From positions 4,759,501 to 4,823,500 of the forward strand of contig NC_019689.1 of assembly GCF_000317025.1 (NCBI RefSeq): a stretch of 64,000 nt of DNA, written 5' to 3'. Made by a program: the position numbers and the translations under genes. This document shows positions 46,446 to 55,431 of the stretch, in pieces. This DNA comes from Pleurocapsa sp. PCC 7327. GTDB lineage: Bacteria; Cyanobacteriota; Cyanobacteriia; Cyanobacteriales; Microcystaceae. Each line of letters begins with the position of its first letter. Position 1 is the stretch's first letter. Below the pieces are notes generated by a model. It searched no databases. It was not told the DNA's origin and was given only the letters and a program-made list of their open reading frames with translations.

Positions 46446-46943
46446 ATGTCTGGCACCAAAAAATTCCCTTGGCTTTCTTCTTGTCTACTAATCCTAACCT
46501 ATGGGGTTTTTGGCTGGGTTGTCGCTCAATCGAGTCTTGTTTGGAGCGAAGGGATAGTCGCACAAGGAAGAGCCTTAGGTTGGATTATAGACGATAAATC
46601 TGTCCATATAATTATCGATCTCTTAGGTGCCGCTCTAATTTTATTAATCGCGATCGCTTTTACGGCTCCCATTGCCCTGGCAACTATCTTTTTCGGCAGT
46701 TGGCTCAAATCAGAAACTAGAGCTTGGATTTCCATTCTAGGATGGGCGTTTGCTGTAGTATTTATCATTCGCTGGATTAATTACTTTGCCAGAATTTTGG
46801 TCTTGGTATGCGCCGCTCTTTTAGGACGATTGGAATTTCAGGCGGCAGGTTACAATAGCTGGCAAACATTTATTATCCTGACCTTAATCTGTCTCGGTGG
46901 ATTCGCTAGCGGCGTGTTAGCCTTTATGCAGTTAGGACAGTAG
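46446..46943 (+). CDS. Multi-span membrane protein of unknown function
   Basis: About 165 residues with four hydrophobic helices (SSCLLILTYGVFGWVVAQ; IIIDLLGAALILLIAIAFTA; ISILGWAFAVVFIIRWINYF; TFIILTLICLGGFASGVLAF). No catalytic motif was recognised. The open frame extends upstream to 46311 across the apcD gene and the hairpin, but the ATG at 46446 (MSGTKKFPWLS) is the first sensible start. It is conserved-looking but unnamed. Confidence 0.7.
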   Translation: MSGTKKFPWLSSCLLILTYGVFGWVVAQSSLVWSEGIVAQGRALGWIIDDKSVHIIIDLLGAALILLIAIAFTAPIALATIFFGSWLKSETRAWISILGWAFAVVFIIRWINYFARILVLVCAALLGRLEFQAAGYNSWQTFIILTLICLGGFASGVLAFMQLGQ

Positions 46944-47035
46944 ATGAAGGGCAGGGGAGACAAGGAGGATAAGGGAGACTGGGAAGTGTGGGAAGTGTGT
47001 GAGGAGACGGGAAGATGGGGAGACAATTAACTACA

Positions 47036-47165
47036 CCAATGACCAATGACGAATTTTTTTAGGGACAAGGGAAAAGGGGAAAAATGAAAATGTCCTTTGC
47101 CCTTTCCCCTTTCCCCTTTCTCCCAATCCCAATGACCAATGACCAATCCAAAATCCAAAATCTAA
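47036..47165. repeat. Modular A/G-run and T/C-run repeat, second copy
   Basis: It has the same order of modules as 2430-2600: TTTTTTTAGGGACAAGGGA, A/G runs, CCTTTCCCCTTTCCCC, then repeated AATGACCAATGACC and CCAAAATCCAAAATCTAAAA. Similar pieces precede the gene at 47186 and occur near 44880 and 55240. Confidence 0.7.
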
Positions 47166-47185
47166 AATCGAATAACTGAATTGCT

Positions 47186-47692
47186 ATGCCTGAAAACTCG
47201 GACAAAAAACCCATACAGCGAATACTGATAATCGTAGCGAGTAGTGCTTTTCTGGCAACGATGATATTTCCCATTGCTGGTTTGTTTAGCGATTCTCCCC
47301 AACCGTCAAACAATGTAGCGACTATAGATGCACAGTCATTTCAAAAACAATTGCAAGAGCAAGCACAAGGATATGAAGCCGTCCTCAAACGCGAACCCGA
47401 TAACCAAATAGCGCTTCAAGGATTAGCAGAAACGCGACTTCAGATGAACGATCCTAAAGGAGCGATCGCGCCATTAGAGAAATTGGTAAAGTTAGATCCT
47501 AATAACCCAATTGGTTTAGAAGGATTGGCCAAGGCGCGGATTCGGATGAACGATCCTAAAGGAGCGATCGCACCATTAGAGAAATTGACAAAATTATATC
47601 CCGAACAGCAAGAAATTCAAAGCGTGCTGAAACAGCTTAAAGAGCAAGTCGCCCAGGGAAGTCAACAAACCCAACCCAAAAATCAAAAGTAA
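47186..47692 (+). CDS. Membrane-anchored TPR protein
   Basis: 168 residues. The N-terminal helix (about 11-30, IQRILIIVASSAFLATMIFP) is a signal anchor. It is followed by TPR-like repeats: residues 72-104 (NQIALQGLAETRLQMNDPKG) and 106-138 (NPIGLEGLAKARIRMNDPKG), each ending AIAPLEKLVKLxP or similar. The two units are nearly identical in DNA as well, so the duplication is recent. It probably mediates protein contacts at the membrane surface. Function unknown. Confidence 0.8.
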   Translation: MPENSDKKPIQRILIIVASSAFLATMIFPIAGLFSDSPQPSNNVATIDAQSFQKQLQEQAQGYEAVLKREPDNQIALQGLAETRLQMNDPKGAIAPLEKLVKLDPNNPIGLEGLAKARIRMNDPKGAIAPLEKLTKLYPEQQEIQSVLKQLKEQVAQGSQQTQPKNQK

Positions 47693-47713
47693 TCGGCACT
47701 CGAAAACGTTTGC

Positions 47714-48532
47714 TTAAGCAAATACGCGATGTTGCAGCGATGGCATTTGTCGGCGGACTTGTTCGAGGCGAATGGGATTAATTTCTGCGATCGCTATGCC
47801 GGGTTCCTCTCCGGCATCTGCTAAAATCACCCCCCAAGGATCGACGATCGTGGCATGACCGTGAGAATAGCGCCTTTCGTAGTGATTTCCCGTTTGTGCA
47901 GGTGCGATGACGTAGCAGGTATTTTCGATCGCTCTCGCTTGCAGAAGCACTTTCCAGTGATCTTTTCCTGTAAAAGCAGTAAAAGCGGCGGGAATGAAGA
48001 GAATCTCGGCTCCTTTGAGCGAGAGATGGCGATAAAGTTCTGGGAAGCGAACGTCGTAGCAGATAGAAAGTCCTATCTTGCCTAGCTTATCAGAAGAATA
48101 GATAGGCGGTAAGGCATTACCCGCCATAACGGTACTAGACTCTCGATAAGTGTTTCCGTCGGGGACATTTACGTCAAACAGGTGAACTTTCTCATAGCGA
48201 GAGACTTCTATTCCGCTCGGATCGACTAGCAATGCAGTATTATAAGCTTTATTAGGATTGTTCTCGACAGGCACGGGAAATCCCCCGCCTAAAATTGTGA
48301 CTTGAAACCGTTGCGCCATCGTTTTCAGAAATTTTTCAGCTTTGAGGGCAATCGTTTCAGCTTGAGCGAGTTTCTCTTCTTCTCTACCCAAAAAAGCAAA
48401 ATTTTCCGGCAACCCGATTAATTCTGCTCCCTGACCGACTGCCAATTCTATTAATTCTTCAGCCTGAACTAGATTTTTTTCTAAGTCAGGCGTGCTAGTC
48501 ATTTGGAGCGCAGCAGCGAGATAGGACATCAT
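47714..48532 (-). CDS. Carbon-nitrogen hydrolase (nitrilase superfamily)
   Basis: 272 residues. The Glu-Lys-Cys triad is visible: Glu in LIGLPENFAFL, Lys in SRYEKVHLFDVN and Cys in IGLSICYDVRFPELYRHL. The sequence resembles the Nit1/Nit2-type subgroup, which includes deaminated-glutathione amidase, so amide hydrolysis is likely; the substrate is inferred from family alone. Two Met codons open the frame, and the second is equally probable. It converges with the TPR gene (21-base gap). Confidence 0.9.
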   Translation of the reverse strand: MMSYLAAALQMTSTPDLEKNLVQAEELIELAVGQGAELIGLPENFAFLGREEEKLAQAETIALKAEKFLKTMAQRFQVTILGGGFPVPVENNPNKAYNTALLVDPSGIEVSRYEKVHLFDVNVPDGNTYRESSTVMAGNALPPIYSSDKLGKIGLSICYDVRFPELYRHLSLKGAEILFIPAAFTAFTGKDHWKVLLQARAIENTCYVIAPAQTGNHYERRYSHGHATIVDPWGVILADAGEEPGIAIAEINPIRLEQVRRQMPSLQHRVFA

Positions 48533-49086
48533 TAGTTTAGCCAGGAATCTTATTTTGAAATAATTAGCTATAATTGCTTTATTTTATCGCTTTTGATGCT
48601 ATTGATAGGATGTAAGTCTTATAGGACTTGATATTTGGGAGACAAGAAATTGATTTCTTGGTGAAATCGAGTCACACTAAATCTCCCTGACTGCTAATAT
48701 CAATTCCGTTAACGTTGGAATTGTATATACATAGTAGTGCGAGCAAGATGCTCGCACTAAGTATAATTCCGATACAAACCGATTTGAGATAACCCAGAAC
48801 AAAAGGTAAATTTACTTGTCAATCTTCTTAACTATGGAGAAGCAGCGATAGACTTTGCGATCGCTTCTCAATTAAACTAATCAAATTTTGGTTCTTCTGA
48901 GAAATTTTGCGAGATATTAACTTGGTCGCAGTTAGGACTTTACCAAAAACCCCAGATTCCTTACTGAAATTATTTGACTATCGATTCCAATATCAACGCT
49001 TTTCATCGAACTAGATGGGATTAAAGCGATCGCCCTCTAAAATCCAATAGCATATTTATAGAGAGTTCTTTTTATGATAATTATCT
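48533..49086. other. 554-bp spacer with three hairpin or repeat units
   Basis: It holds an inverted relative of the 10013 hairpin (CAAGAAATTGATTTCTTGG at 48643-48661), a 35-bp repeat (48696-48730) also found at 50339-50373, and AGTGCGAGCA-AGA-TGCTCGCACT (48736-48758). The rest shows no gene. It lies upstream of yidD. Confidence 0.6.
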
Positions 49087-49335
49087 ATGAAAATCCCGGT
49101 CGTATGGCTGATTAAAGCTTACAGACTCTTTATTTCCCCCCTCTTTCCTCCGACTTGTCGCTTTCATCCCACTTGCTCTCAATATGCCCTAGAAGCCGTG
49201 GAAAGATTTGGAGCATTGCATGGTAGCTGGCTAGCGATTAAACGCATCCTGCGCTGTCATCCCCTGCATCCCGGCGGTTACGATCCCGTTCCACCCCTAC
49301 CGCTCAAGAAACCAAAATCATGTCGCTGCCCTTGA
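49087..49335 (+). CDS. yidD: Membrane protein insertion efficiency factor YidD
   Basis: 82 residues, the usual size. It contains the signature [20 protein letters not shown], with the conserved Cys pair, then [20 protein letters not shown] and [14 protein letters not shown]. It helps YidC-mediated insertion of membrane proteins. The nadK gene follows after about 50 bases on the same strand. Its more typical neighbours rpmH/rnpA/yidC are not present here. Confidence 0.95.
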   Translation: MKIPVVWLIKAYRLFISPLFPPTCRFHPTCSQYALEAVERFGALHGSWLAIKRILRCHPLHPGGYDPVPPLPLKKPKSCRCP

Positions 49336-49385
49336 GAGAGGATGAGATTTCTCGCTAAACTAGAGAGCAGTTGAGAACAGCGATC

Positions 49386-50306
49386 GTGGAGCTTAAACAG
49401 GTCATTATTGCCCATAAAGCCGGGGATCCCCAAAGCCAAGCTTGGGCAGAAAAATGTGCTCGACAGCTAGAAACCCGTCACTGTAAAGTTTTGATGGGAC
49501 CTAGCGGATTTAAGGACAATCCCTATCCAGTTTTTCTCGCCTCTGCCACTTCTAAAATCGATCTGGCACTCGTATTAGGAGGAGATGGGACGGTACTGAC
49601 AGCAGCACGACATCTCGCCCAAGAAGGTATCCCGATTTTGGCAGTCAACGTGGGAGGACATCTGGGATTTCTGACAGAACCTTTTGAAGAATTTCAAGAC
49701 ACCGAGCAAATTTGGGAACGCCTAGAATCGGATCGCTATGCCGTGCAGGAACGAATGATGTTGGAGGCGCGTCTGTTTGAAGGAAGTCGGATCGCTCCTC
49801 AGCCCGTAAGCGATCGCTTTTTTTGCCTCAACGAAATGTGCGTCAAACCCGCCAGTATCGATCGCATGCCCACCTCAATTTTAGAGATGGAAGTCGATGG
49901 AGAAATCGTAGATCAATATCAAGGGGACGGGTTATTAGTCTCAACCCCCACGGGTTCTACTTGTTATACGGCTTCTGCTAACGGTCCCATTATCCATCCC
50001 GGTATGAGTGCGATCGCGGTTACTCCCATCTGTCCTCTGAGCCTCTCTAGCCGTCCTATCGTTATTCCGGCTGGTTCTGTCGTCAGTATTTGGCCCTTAG
50101 GAGATTACGAACTCAATACCAAACTCTGGACTGATGGAACGCTAGCAACCTCAATTTGGCCTGGACAGTGGGTTAACGTCAGCATGGCAAAACGATTTGC
50201 TAAGTTTATTGTCCTGCGAGAAAGTTATTCTTTCTATCAAACCCTACGGGAAAAGTTGCAATGGGCAGGCGCAAGAATCCGCTATAGCAACAATCATCGG
50301 AATTAG
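49386..50306 (+). CDS. nadK: NAD kinase
   Basis: Phosphorylates NAD+ to NADP+. About 306 residues. The key motifs are LALVLGGDGTVLTAARHLAQ (GGDGT loop), VNVGGHLGFLTE, MEVDGEIVDQYQGDGLLVST and PTGSTCYTASANGPIIHPGM. The family usually starts VELKQVIIAHKAGD, matching the GTG at 49386; a TTG at 49371 would add five residues. Cytosolic. The yidD gene is just upstream, so the two are probably co-transcribed. Confidence 0.95.
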   Translation: MELKQVIIAHKAGDPQSQAWAEKCARQLETRHCKVLMGPSGFKDNPYPVFLASATSKIDLALVLGGDGTVLTAARHLAQEGIPILAVNVGGHLGFLTEPFEEFQDTEQIWERLESDRYAVQERMMLEARLFEGSRIAPQPVSDRFFCLNEMCVKPASIDRMPTSILEMEVDGEIVDQYQGDGLLVSTPTGSTCYTASANGPIIHPGMSAIAVTPICPLSLSSRPIVIPAGSVVSIWPLGDYELNTKLWTDGTLATSIWPGQWVNVSMAKRFAKFIVLRESYSFYQTLREKLQWAGARIRYSNNHRN

Positions 50307-50338
50307 CAGTGCGATCGCAGTCGATTAGATATTGGGAT

Positions 50339-50404
50339 AATATCAATTCGGTTAATGTTGGAATTGTATATACCTGGTGGTTGTCTAACCGGATTTGATA
50401 TTAT
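50339..50404. repeat. 35-bp spacer repeat, copy 2 (copy 1 at 48696)
   Basis: 50339-50373 matches 48696-48730 at 33 of 35 positions (ATATCAATTC and TTGGAATTGTATATAC conserved), and a degenerate AACCGGATTTGATAT follows in both. Copy 1 additionally contains the AGTGCGAGCA hairpin. Confidence 0.7.
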
Positions 50405-50408
50405 ATAA

Positions 50409-51437
50409 TTACCCATCCAAATGTACTAAATAATGTACTAATTCCGAATCCTTCTCCAAACCTGCCCAGACTGCATTCAACAGCGCATCGAGTCCGATGC
50501 GAGCTGCGGCTGAGATAATCAAAATGGGATCTGAAGTTAACCGAGTCAGTTGACCTTTGACAGTATTTGCTATCTCCTCGTCAATCGCATCCGCTTTGTT
50601 GAGGGCGATAATCTGAGGACGATTGACTAACCCCCGTCCGTAAGCTTCTAACTCCTGTTGAATGGTTTGGTAGTCAGCAATGGGATCGGCAGCCGTCAAA
50701 TCGACCAAATGCAACAGCAGACGCGTGCGCTCGATATGGCGCAGAAACTCGTGACCCAAACCCACGCCCTCATGGGCGCCAGCAATTAGCCCCGGAATAT
50801 CGGCAAAGACAGTACCGTCTCCGGTTGGTTTGCGCACCACTCCCAAATTGGGGACGAGGGTAGTAAAAGGATAATCGGCAATTTTTGGATGCGCTGAAGA
50901 AAGGGCAGCAATGAGGGTAGACTTTCCCGCATTGGGCACGCCGATAATGCCGACCTCTGCCAATAATTTCAGCTCCAGACGCAACCGCCTGCGCTCTCCT
51001 GGTAGTCCGGGTAAAGCATATTCGGGAGCGCGATTTTGATTGCTCAAAAAATGCCTATTGCCCAACCCACCTTTGCCACCTTTGGCAGCACAGAACTGTT
51101 GTCCGTTCTCGACCAAATCGACCAGCAGTTCGTCGGTATCGGCATCGTAGACAACCGTGCCGCAGGGAACTTCAATAATGCGATCGCGTCCGTCTGCTCC
51201 CGTACAATTATTAGGACCGCCACGCTTACCATTTTCTGCTCTAAAGTGGCTGGCATACTTAAAATCTAGCAGCGTTTGCAGGCGATCGGTTGCCACCAAA
51301 ATAACCGAACCGCCGCGCCCCCCATTGCCTCCAGATGGTCCTCCTGCTGGTACGTACTTTTCTCGGCGAAAGGCAACGATGCCGTCACCACCTTTCCCAG
51401 CTTCTACTTCAATTTCTGCTAGATCGATAAATTGCAT
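50409..51437 (-). CDS. obg: GTPase ObgE/CgtA
   Basis: A ribosome-associated GTPase of 342 residues. The N-terminal Obg glycine-rich fold (about 1-158) includes [40 protein letters not shown] and [17 protein letters not shown]. The GTPase domain (about 160-330) has the P-loop [34 protein letters not shown] and NKAD. It lacks the optional OCT domain of some Obg proteins. ATG at 51437. Monocistronic on this strand. Confidence 0.97.
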   Translation of the reverse strand: MQFIDLAEIEVEAGKGGDGIVAFRREKYVPAGGPSGGNGGRGGSVILVATDRLQTLLDFKYASHFRAENGKRGGPNNCTGADGRDRIIEVPCGTVVYDADTDELLVDLVENGQQFCAAKGGKGGLGNRHFLSNQNRAPEYALPGLPGERRRLRLELKLLAEVGIIGVPNAGKSTLIAALSSAHPKIADYPFTTLVPNLGVVRKPTGDGTVFADIPGLIAGAHEGVGLGHEFLRHIERTRLLLHLVDLTAADPIADYQTIQQELEAYGRGLVNRPQIIALNKADAIDEEIANTVKGQLTRLTSDPILIISAAARIGLDALLNAVWAGLEKDSELVHYLVHLDG

Positions 51438-51537
51438 ATCAGTCGTTAGAGGTTAGTTCTATTAGTGAATTAGTTATTAGTTATTAGTCGTCTTTGCATC
51501 CCCCATAACCAACAACTAATAATAACTACTCACAAGT

Positions 51538-52239
51538 CTAGATATATTCTGAAACATCTTCTTTACATTCATCCGCCAGGTAGGACAAGGCGCGGAATCG
51601 CAAACCGACCAACTGTTCGTAGAGGGGATTGAGCTTGCAAAGCGGGGGAATATGGACGATTTTGCGACCAAATAGCGTGATATCTCGCTCGAACGGACAT
51701 TGAGGCGGAACCATCTTACAGATAAAGCGAGCTAACCGAGGATCGTGAATTTCCATCCCGTCAAGCCAGTCCTTAATGGGATGTAGCACGTCGGGATGAG
51801 GATGGGGAGGACTGACTAAAGCAGAAGCCAATTGCTCATCCGTCGCTGAAGCCGAAGTTTCGACGGGCTTGCAAACCGTGTGCTCCAGAGCTTGTAAGGC
51901 TTTGACTTTGAGTCCGAACGCATCGCTAAATTGATGTAATAGTTCGGCTTCAGAGGTCGAATAAACTCCATCGGCTATGGCGACGAGAACGGCCGTTCTT
52001 AAAAAGTTTTCTGCAATTGTTTCGTCTCCTCCTAAAATTTCGGCTAATTCTTTTGGCTCGATAGATTTGTACAAAACCGATCCATCAGCATCAGAAAAAG
52101 CTAATTCTTTTGTCAGCTCAGCAATCAACTCTTGTTCTTCTCGATCGTAGTGCCCGTCCGTCCAGGCGATGGTTAGCAAACCTCTTAGCCATGCGGCGAT
52201 TTGTTCGTTGGTATAAGGCGATCGAGTAACATTAATCAT
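51538..52239 (-). CDS. TerB-like domain fused to Mo-dependent nitrogenase C-terminal domain
   Basis: 233 residues in two parts. The N-terminal half (about 10-125) is a TerB/tellurite-resistance-like helical domain (AWLRGLLTIAWTDGHYDREE, FLRTAVLVAIADGVYSTSEA, ELLHQFSDAFG). The C-terminal half (about 150-233) is the nitrogenase-associated domain (CKMVPPQCPFERDITLFGRK, IVHIPPLCKLNPLYEQLVGL, RFRALSYLADEC). A solo paralogue is at 39698-39991. No nif or ter cluster is present. TerB-like domains may bind metal; the combination points to a metal- or stress-related role, which is inference. Confidence 0.88.
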   Translation of the reverse strand: MINVTRSPYTNEQIAAWLRGLLTIAWTDGHYDREEQELIAELTKELAFSDADGSVLYKSIEPKELAEILGGDETIAENFLRTAVLVAIADGVYSTSEAELLHQFSDAFGLKVKALQALEHTVCKPVETSASATDEQLASALVSPPHPHPDVLHPIKDWLDGMEIHDPRLARFICKMVPPQCPFERDITLFGRKIVHIPPLCKLNPLYEQLVGLRFRALSYLADECKEDVSEYI

Positions 52240-52346
52240 GACAAATAATAAAAATAGTTGACAGTATGGATTCCTCCGATTTCGATTTTATCCTTAGCTT
52301 TGCGTTGCGCGCAGTGAGGCTCGATTAGGGTTTTCCATACTCCGAG

Positions 52347-52952
52347 CTATGGCTCTACAATTACGGGCGTTCCGATTTGTACCAGAGCGAATAAAGCGAT
52401 AATGTCTCGATTTCTCATGCGAACGCAGCCGTGAGAAACTGCTCGTCCTATCAGGTGTTCGGCAGGCGTGCCGTGAAAACCAATAAAATTTTTTCCGTCC
52501 GTCCAAAAACCGATCCATCTTTCTCCTAAAGGATTGTTCGGCCCTGGCGGAACGATCTTTCCATTCCACGGATGCTCCCAAGCAGGATTTTCTACCTTTT
52601 GAATGACCTGAAAATTCCCTGTGGGGGTTTCCCACCCTTTTTTGCCAACAGCAACTGGATAACTTTCCTGGATCTCGTCGCCTTGATAAAGATAAACCCG
52701 ACGCTCTCGCAATTTAAGAACTAAACGAGTGTCGAGGGGATGAATAAAAGGATTAGTAAAAGGATGAAAAGGATTGGTAAAAGGGTCGCTAAGAAGGTTA
52801 GAAGTCGTCGCTAGAGCGTTAATATTCCTGGATACGGGCGCGTTCGTGATTTCAGAGGCAGACGCCTGCTGTTGGGCATCTAATAAAGGAATCGCCGTTC
52901 CGACGCAGAGCAGCCCCAAAATTGGGTAAAGAAATTTGGTGGTGAGGAACAT
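52347..52952 (-). CDS. L,D-transpeptidase (YkuD domain), exported
   Basis: 201 residues. Residues 1-34 form a signal peptide (LYPILGLLCVGTAIPLLDA). A Pro/Asn-rich linker with repeated DPFTNPFHPF elements follows. The YkuD domain from about 80 to the end contains HGTPAEHLIGRAVSHGCVRM, the catalytic Cys motif SHGCVRM with its partner His. It probably makes 3-3 crosslinks in, or attaches proteins to, peptidoglycan. It is periplasmic. ATG at 52952. Confidence 0.93.
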   Translation of the reverse strand: MFLTTKFLYPILGLLCVGTAIPLLDAQQQASASEITNAPVSRNINALATTSNLLSDPFTNPFHPFTNPFIHPLDTRLVLKLRERRVYLYQGDEIQESYPVAVGKKGWETPTGNFQVIQKVENPAWEHPWNGKIVPPGPNNPLGERWIGFWTDGKNFIGFHGTPAEHLIGRAVSHGCVRMRNRDIIALFALVQIGTPVIVEP

Positions 52953-53083
52953 TTCTTTTGTAGTTGCGCCTTATTTATATTTCTTCTTAAATTTTGCCCG
53001 CTATTTCGGAAAAGTTTTCCTTCTTTCGGAATATTTTCAGTCTTTAGTCCGGACTTGGTTTAAACTCAGATCTTGTACCTTTG
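52953..53083. promoter_or_regulatory. Intergenic region upstream of the L,D-transpeptidase gene
   Basis: It should contain the transpeptidase promoter. It is AT-rich, and no sigma-factor consensus could be fixed with confidence. The rest of the 463-bp gap (to 53415) holds the mosaic repeat copy B and an AT-rich leader before the Thr-rich exported protein. Confidence 0.35.
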
Positions 53084-53229
53084 GCATCAACGCCTAGAAC
53101 TAAAGTTCTAGGCTCAAAGCTCAACTCGATTAAAATCGACTGAAATTCCTATTAGGTCTTCTTTAGAAGACTTTTTCGCTCGGACAGGAAATTAATGACA
53201 ACAGCAGTTGTTGAGAATGGTGCAAGATC
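53084..53229. repeat. Hairpin-mosaic repeat, copy B (inverted)
   Basis: The reverse complement of this stretch matches 6295-6440 almost throughout. Copy B has GCCTAGAAC-TTTA-GTTCTAGGC instead of a TAAA loop, and AAGTCTTC-TAAA-GAAGAC; all stems remain paired. It lies between the divergent transpeptidase and Thr-rich protein genes. Confidence 0.85.
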
Positions 53230-53415
53230 TCAGTATATGAGACGCTTAATTTATTCCTCGGCGGTTAATGCAACTACTGCAAGATGCAAGTTTAAAGAAA
53301 CTTAACTGCCTAATATTTTTCAAACTTAGTTTCTCTAACGATAGATAGAGGTCATAGAAGAATCTCCAGCCGAATATAAAACAAGAAACTTAACTAAAAA
53401 AGTTTGGAGAAGACA

Positions 53416-54168
53416 ATGGCTATTTATAAAAACCTAAAAGCGATCGCCTCAACTACGCTTTCTCTATTCTTGTGTGCGGTTGCTATTGCTCCAGCCAGTG
53501 CTCAGTACTCCCCTCGGCAGAGTCAGCAGCCAACCCAACGAAGAATGATGCAGCAACAAGAACAACAGATAGGTCGCATTAGGAGCGTTTCTAGCACTAC
53601 CTCTACCTCTACAGTTGTTGTCGCGCTAGAAGATGGCACGACTCAAACCCTTCAAGTCTCGAATGCGAATCCCGATCTCGGACAAGCGAGACTCAAAACC
53701 AATGATTACGTGCTGATACGTAATGAACGAATTGTTGGAGTAGCCAATAGAGGTACGATTGCGAATATGATGGGATCGACGGCTGAGATCGAGCTAGAAA
53801 ACGGAGAAACCAGAGAAATCGAAGTCTCGCGAGCCGACATGGGAACCATGAATCTAACACAAGGCTCTGAGGTATATGTTGTTAACAACCAAATCGTGGC
53901 ACCAGCTAGTTCTATGACAAGTCAAACGGGGGGAACGACAACCACTCCCGATACGACCACTCCTAGTACGACCACTCCCAGTACGACCGACGAGACCACT
54001 ACTCCTGGTACTACCACAACTCCCAGTACGACCGACGAGACCACCACTCCTGGTACTACCACAACTCCCAGTACGACCGACGAGACCACCACTGATGACG
54101 TAGATACTGAAATGCAAGAGACTCAAACGCCAGAACAAACTGAAGAACCCGTTAGAGGAATGTGGTAA
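53416..54168 (+). CDS. Exported protein with Thr-rich tandem repeats
   Basis: About 250 residues. The signal peptide is residues 1-29 (MAIYKNLKAIASTTLSLFLC; AIAPASA). A beta-rich middle (TVVVALEDGTTQTLQVSNA and a second similar unit STAEIELENGETREIEVSRA) is a duplicated small domain of about 55 residues. The C-terminal third is a 15-residue Thr/Pro/Asp repeat (TTPSTTDETTTPGTT), about 2.7 copies, followed by an acidic Glu/Thr tail. It is likely periplasmic or surface-exposed; the repeat may be glycosylated, but that is speculation. GGAG six bases before the ATG supports this start over a TTG at 53404. Confidence 0.78.
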   Translation: MAIYKNLKAIASTTLSLFLCAVAIAPASAQYSPRQSQQPTQRRMMQQQEQQIGRIRSVSSTTSTSTVVVALEDGTTQTLQVSNANPDLGQARLKTNDYVLIRNERIVGVANRGTIANMMGSTAEIELENGETREIEVSRADMGTMNLTQGSEVYVVNNQIVAPASSMTSQTGGTTTTPDTTTPSTTTPSTTDETTTPGTTTTPSTTDETTTPGTTTTPSTTDETTTDDVDTEMQETQTPEQTEEPVRGMW

Positions 54169-54396
54169 ATTCAACCGTTTGCCTTTGGATAAGGGAAGGA
54201 TACGCCAATCTAGTTTGCAAAAAGAAAAAATCTATAGTCGTCCCTGGAGAAGGATTTAAATGATTTAAGAGTAAAGAATTTGAGGAGCAGAAACTAAGGT
54301 AAAATTGCCGGAAAAAGAACCAAAGTCGATAAAATCTGGTGAATCTCCTCTCCTTCAAACTCAAACCTAAATCTAGGGTTTTCAGGGACGACTAGC

Positions 54397-55209
54397 ATGG
54401 AATTGATAACAATAATACTTTCTAGCTTACTGGCTGCGATTTCTCCGGCTGGCTTAATTATTGACAGCGTAGTTGAAAACACCTTGCGTTCTCAAGTCGA
54501 GGATGTCGAGCAGTTAGATGTTCGCATCGATAGCACGCCTGGCTATCAAGTGCTGCAAGGGAAAGTCGATCGCGTTCGCATTGCTAGTCGAGGCGTTCGA
54601 CCGATTCGGGATCTCAGAATTGCAGTTGCAGAACTAGAAACCGACCCCATCAATGTAGATCTACAACGCCTCCAGAATGAAGGAGAAAAGGCACTGCCGC
54701 AAGCACTGCGCCAACCCTTCCGAGGAGCGGTTCGGCTCGCCATTAGCGAAAGCGATCTCAACCAAGCTTTAGAATCTCCCAACATCAAATCTCGACTGGA
54801 AGGGGTAATTAATAGCTTTGTGGAAGAGGCTAGTGAAGCTTCGGCATCATCTTTTAAAATATTAAAAGCGAGAGCAGACTTTTTGGGGAGCAATCGCCTT
54901 GGCTTAAGGCTGCAATTGCAGCAATCCCAGACGCACAAAGATGTCTCGGAGCCACCAGAGCCAGTCGAAATTAAGCTAGAGGTAGGACTAAATGTGGTAG
55001 CAGGGCGATCGCTACAACTGAACGATCCCAAAGGAATGGTTAACGGCAGACGTTTATCGACTAGACTCTTGAGAGGATTGGCTGAAGGATTGAGCGAAGA
55101 ATTAGATTTGCGTCGATTAGAAAACAGGGGAATCACTGCTAGAGTGTTACACTTGAACGTCACAGACGAGGAAATGCATATTGCAGCATTTATCCAGGTG
55201 GAGCCATAA
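54397..55209 (+). CDS. DUF2993 domain-containing protein
   Basis: 270 residues. The start ELITIILSSLLAAISPAGLI is a hydrophobic, possibly lipoprotein- or membrane-targeting segment. The DUF2993 pattern follows: SVVENTLRSQVEDVEQLDVR, GYQVLQGKVDRVRIASRGVR, AVELETDPINVDLQRL and LNDPKGMVNGRRLSTRLL. The family is widespread in cyanobacteria and actinobacteria, where members may be lipid-binding or envelope proteins. Function unknown. Confidence 0.85.
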   Translation: MELITIILSSLLAAISPAGLIIDSVVENTLRSQVEDVEQLDVRIDSTPGYQVLQGKVDRVRIASRGVRPIRDLRIAVAELETDPINVDLQRLQNEGEKALPQALRQPFRGAVRLAISESDLNQALESPNIKSRLEGVINSFVEEASEASASSFKILKARADFLGSNRLGLRLQLQQSQTHKDVSEPPEPVEIKLEVGLNVVAGRSLQLNDPKGMVNGRRLSTRLLRGLAEGLSEELDLRRLENRGITARVLHLNVTDEEMHIAAFIQVEP

Positions 55210-55431
55210 ACAGAGACCAGTTATTTGATTTTGAAGTTTAGATTGTGGATTTTGGATTGGTGAGAGTTAATAGTGAGTGGTTAATGGTTAGTTTTCTCCC
55301 CATCCCCCAGTCTCCCTTATTTCCCAACACTCCCCATTTCCCAGTTGCCAGCCGATGAAAGATAGACAGGAACAGTAGACTGGATATATAGGGTCAATGA
55401 GTTTAGTCTAGCTGTATCAAAGAGGAGTTCT

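Noticed and set aside
51538-52239. Nitrogenase structural gene
   Set aside because: Only the accessory C-terminal domain named after nitrogenase is present, fused to TerB. There are no nifHDK motifs.
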